Notes under the pieces: model-generated
Seen by the model: only the letters and a program-made list of their open reading frames with translations
Databases searched by the model: none
What the model was told of the DNA's origin: nothing
Program-made: the position numbers and the translations under genes
Source: Lachnospiraceae bacterium UBA7480
GTDB lineage: Bacteria; Bacillota; Clostridia; Lachnospirales; Lachnospiraceae
Direction of reading: 5' to 3'
NCBI GenBank assembly: GCA_002479655.1
Contig: DLOQ01000040.1
Location: forward strand, 1 to 6,770
Length of the DNA stretch: 6,770 nt
Shown here: piece by piece, positions 6,589-6,770 of the stretch
How positions within the stretch are numbered: the stretch's first letter is position 1
How the letters are laid out: each line of letters begins with the position of its first letter

Positions 6589-6617
6589 ATTTTAACAAAA
6601 AATAAACCATAACACAA
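6589..6617 (-). promoter_or_regulatory. Promoter of the DUF1015 gene (extended -10)
   Basis: On the minus strand, -10 TAAAAT (6594-6589) is preceded by TGT, giving an extended -10 (TGn). A -35-like TTGTGT (6617-6612) sits 17 bp upstream and matches consensus at 3 of 6 positions. The start would be near 6582, giving a leader of about 65 nt. Confidence 0.6.
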
Positions 6618-6627
6618 GAAATTCCGC

Positions 6628-6656
6628 TTTTCAAAATACCTAAATTGTACTATAAT
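6628..6656 (+). promoter_or_regulatory. Promoter candidate for the downstream plus-strand gene
   Basis: -35-like TTTTCA (6628-6633, 4 of 6) and perfect -10 TATAAT (6651-6656) with a 17-bp spacer. A second TATAAT at 6661-6666 lacks a good -35 at the right distance. The promoter is divergent from that of the DUF1015 gene, with the two -35 elements about 10 bp apart. Confidence 0.6.
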
Positions 6657-6698
6657 CCATTATAATAATATAAAACAACCATAAGGAGCGCTTTCACC

Positions 6699-6770
6699 AT
6701 GACTAAGGAAGATGAAATCTTTTTAGACCGTATCAATGAATATGCAGACAAAGTGCTGGACGGGATCGAT
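6699..6770 (+). CDS. Unidentified protein, N-terminal 24 codons only
   Basis: ATG at 6699 opens a frame that stays open to the window edge, reading MTKEDEIFLDRINEYADKVL and then DGID. The start is supported by AAGGAG (6683-6688) with 10 nt spacing and by a promoter candidate at 6628-6656. The visible part is acidic and probably helical, with no signal peptide. 24 residues are too few to name the family. Confidence 0.75.
   Translation, partial: MTKEDEIFLDRINEYADKVLDGID

Overview
The window looks like chromosomal DNA from a Gram-positive, low-to-mid GC member of Clostridia, most like a Lachnospiraceae gut bacterium. This rests on three things. The promoters are near-consensus sigma-A sites with AGGAGG-type ribosome binding sites. 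The AlaRS carries a Cys-rich insert of the kind I associate with Firmicutes. The tRNA gene has no encoded CCA. This is inference from familiarity with these families; no search was run.

Layout, left to right. (1) Positions 1-2405, minus strand: alaS (alanyl-tRNA synthetase), with its C-terminus cut off by the window edge. (2) Positions 2406-2603: a divergent control region. It holds a consensus promoter for alaS (minus), two exact 18-bp direct repeats just upstream of it, a 14-bp palindrome, and a strong promoter for the tRNA (plus). (3) Positions 2604-2676, plus strand: tRNA-Thr(CGT), followed at 2682-2727 by a clear intrinsic terminator. (4) Positions 2758-5172, minus strand: an 804-residue protein of the glycogen branching enzyme (GlgB, GH13_9) family. 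(5) Positions 5281-6516, minus strand: a complete DUF1015-family protein. (6) Positions 6517-6698: a second divergent intergenic region with one promoter candidate per direction. (7) From 6699, plus strand: the first 24 codons of an unidentified gene that runs off the window.

The most notable item is the GlgB-like protein. Its fold-level sequence (two N-terminal beta modules, barrel, C-terminal beta domain) is well preserved and aligns to E. coli GlgB with a constant offset of 25 residues at every catalytic position. Yet the nucleophile Asp is Cys430, the transition-state Asp is Asn551, the region I Asp and His are Gln360 and Cys365, and the region II Arg is Met428. Only the general acid Glu483 and His550 remain. 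A conserved substrate-side segment is also shortened, and a Lys/Glu-rich helical tail of about 70 residues is added. This looks like a maintained pseudoenzyme rather than a working branching enzyme, perhaps with a carbohydrate-binding, scaffolding or regulatory role.

No obvious pathway links the genes. alaS and tRNA-Thr are translation genes sharing a divergent promoter region. The GlgB-like gene lies 108 bp downstream of the DUF1015 gene on the same strand with no terminator visible between them, so the two may be co-transcribed.
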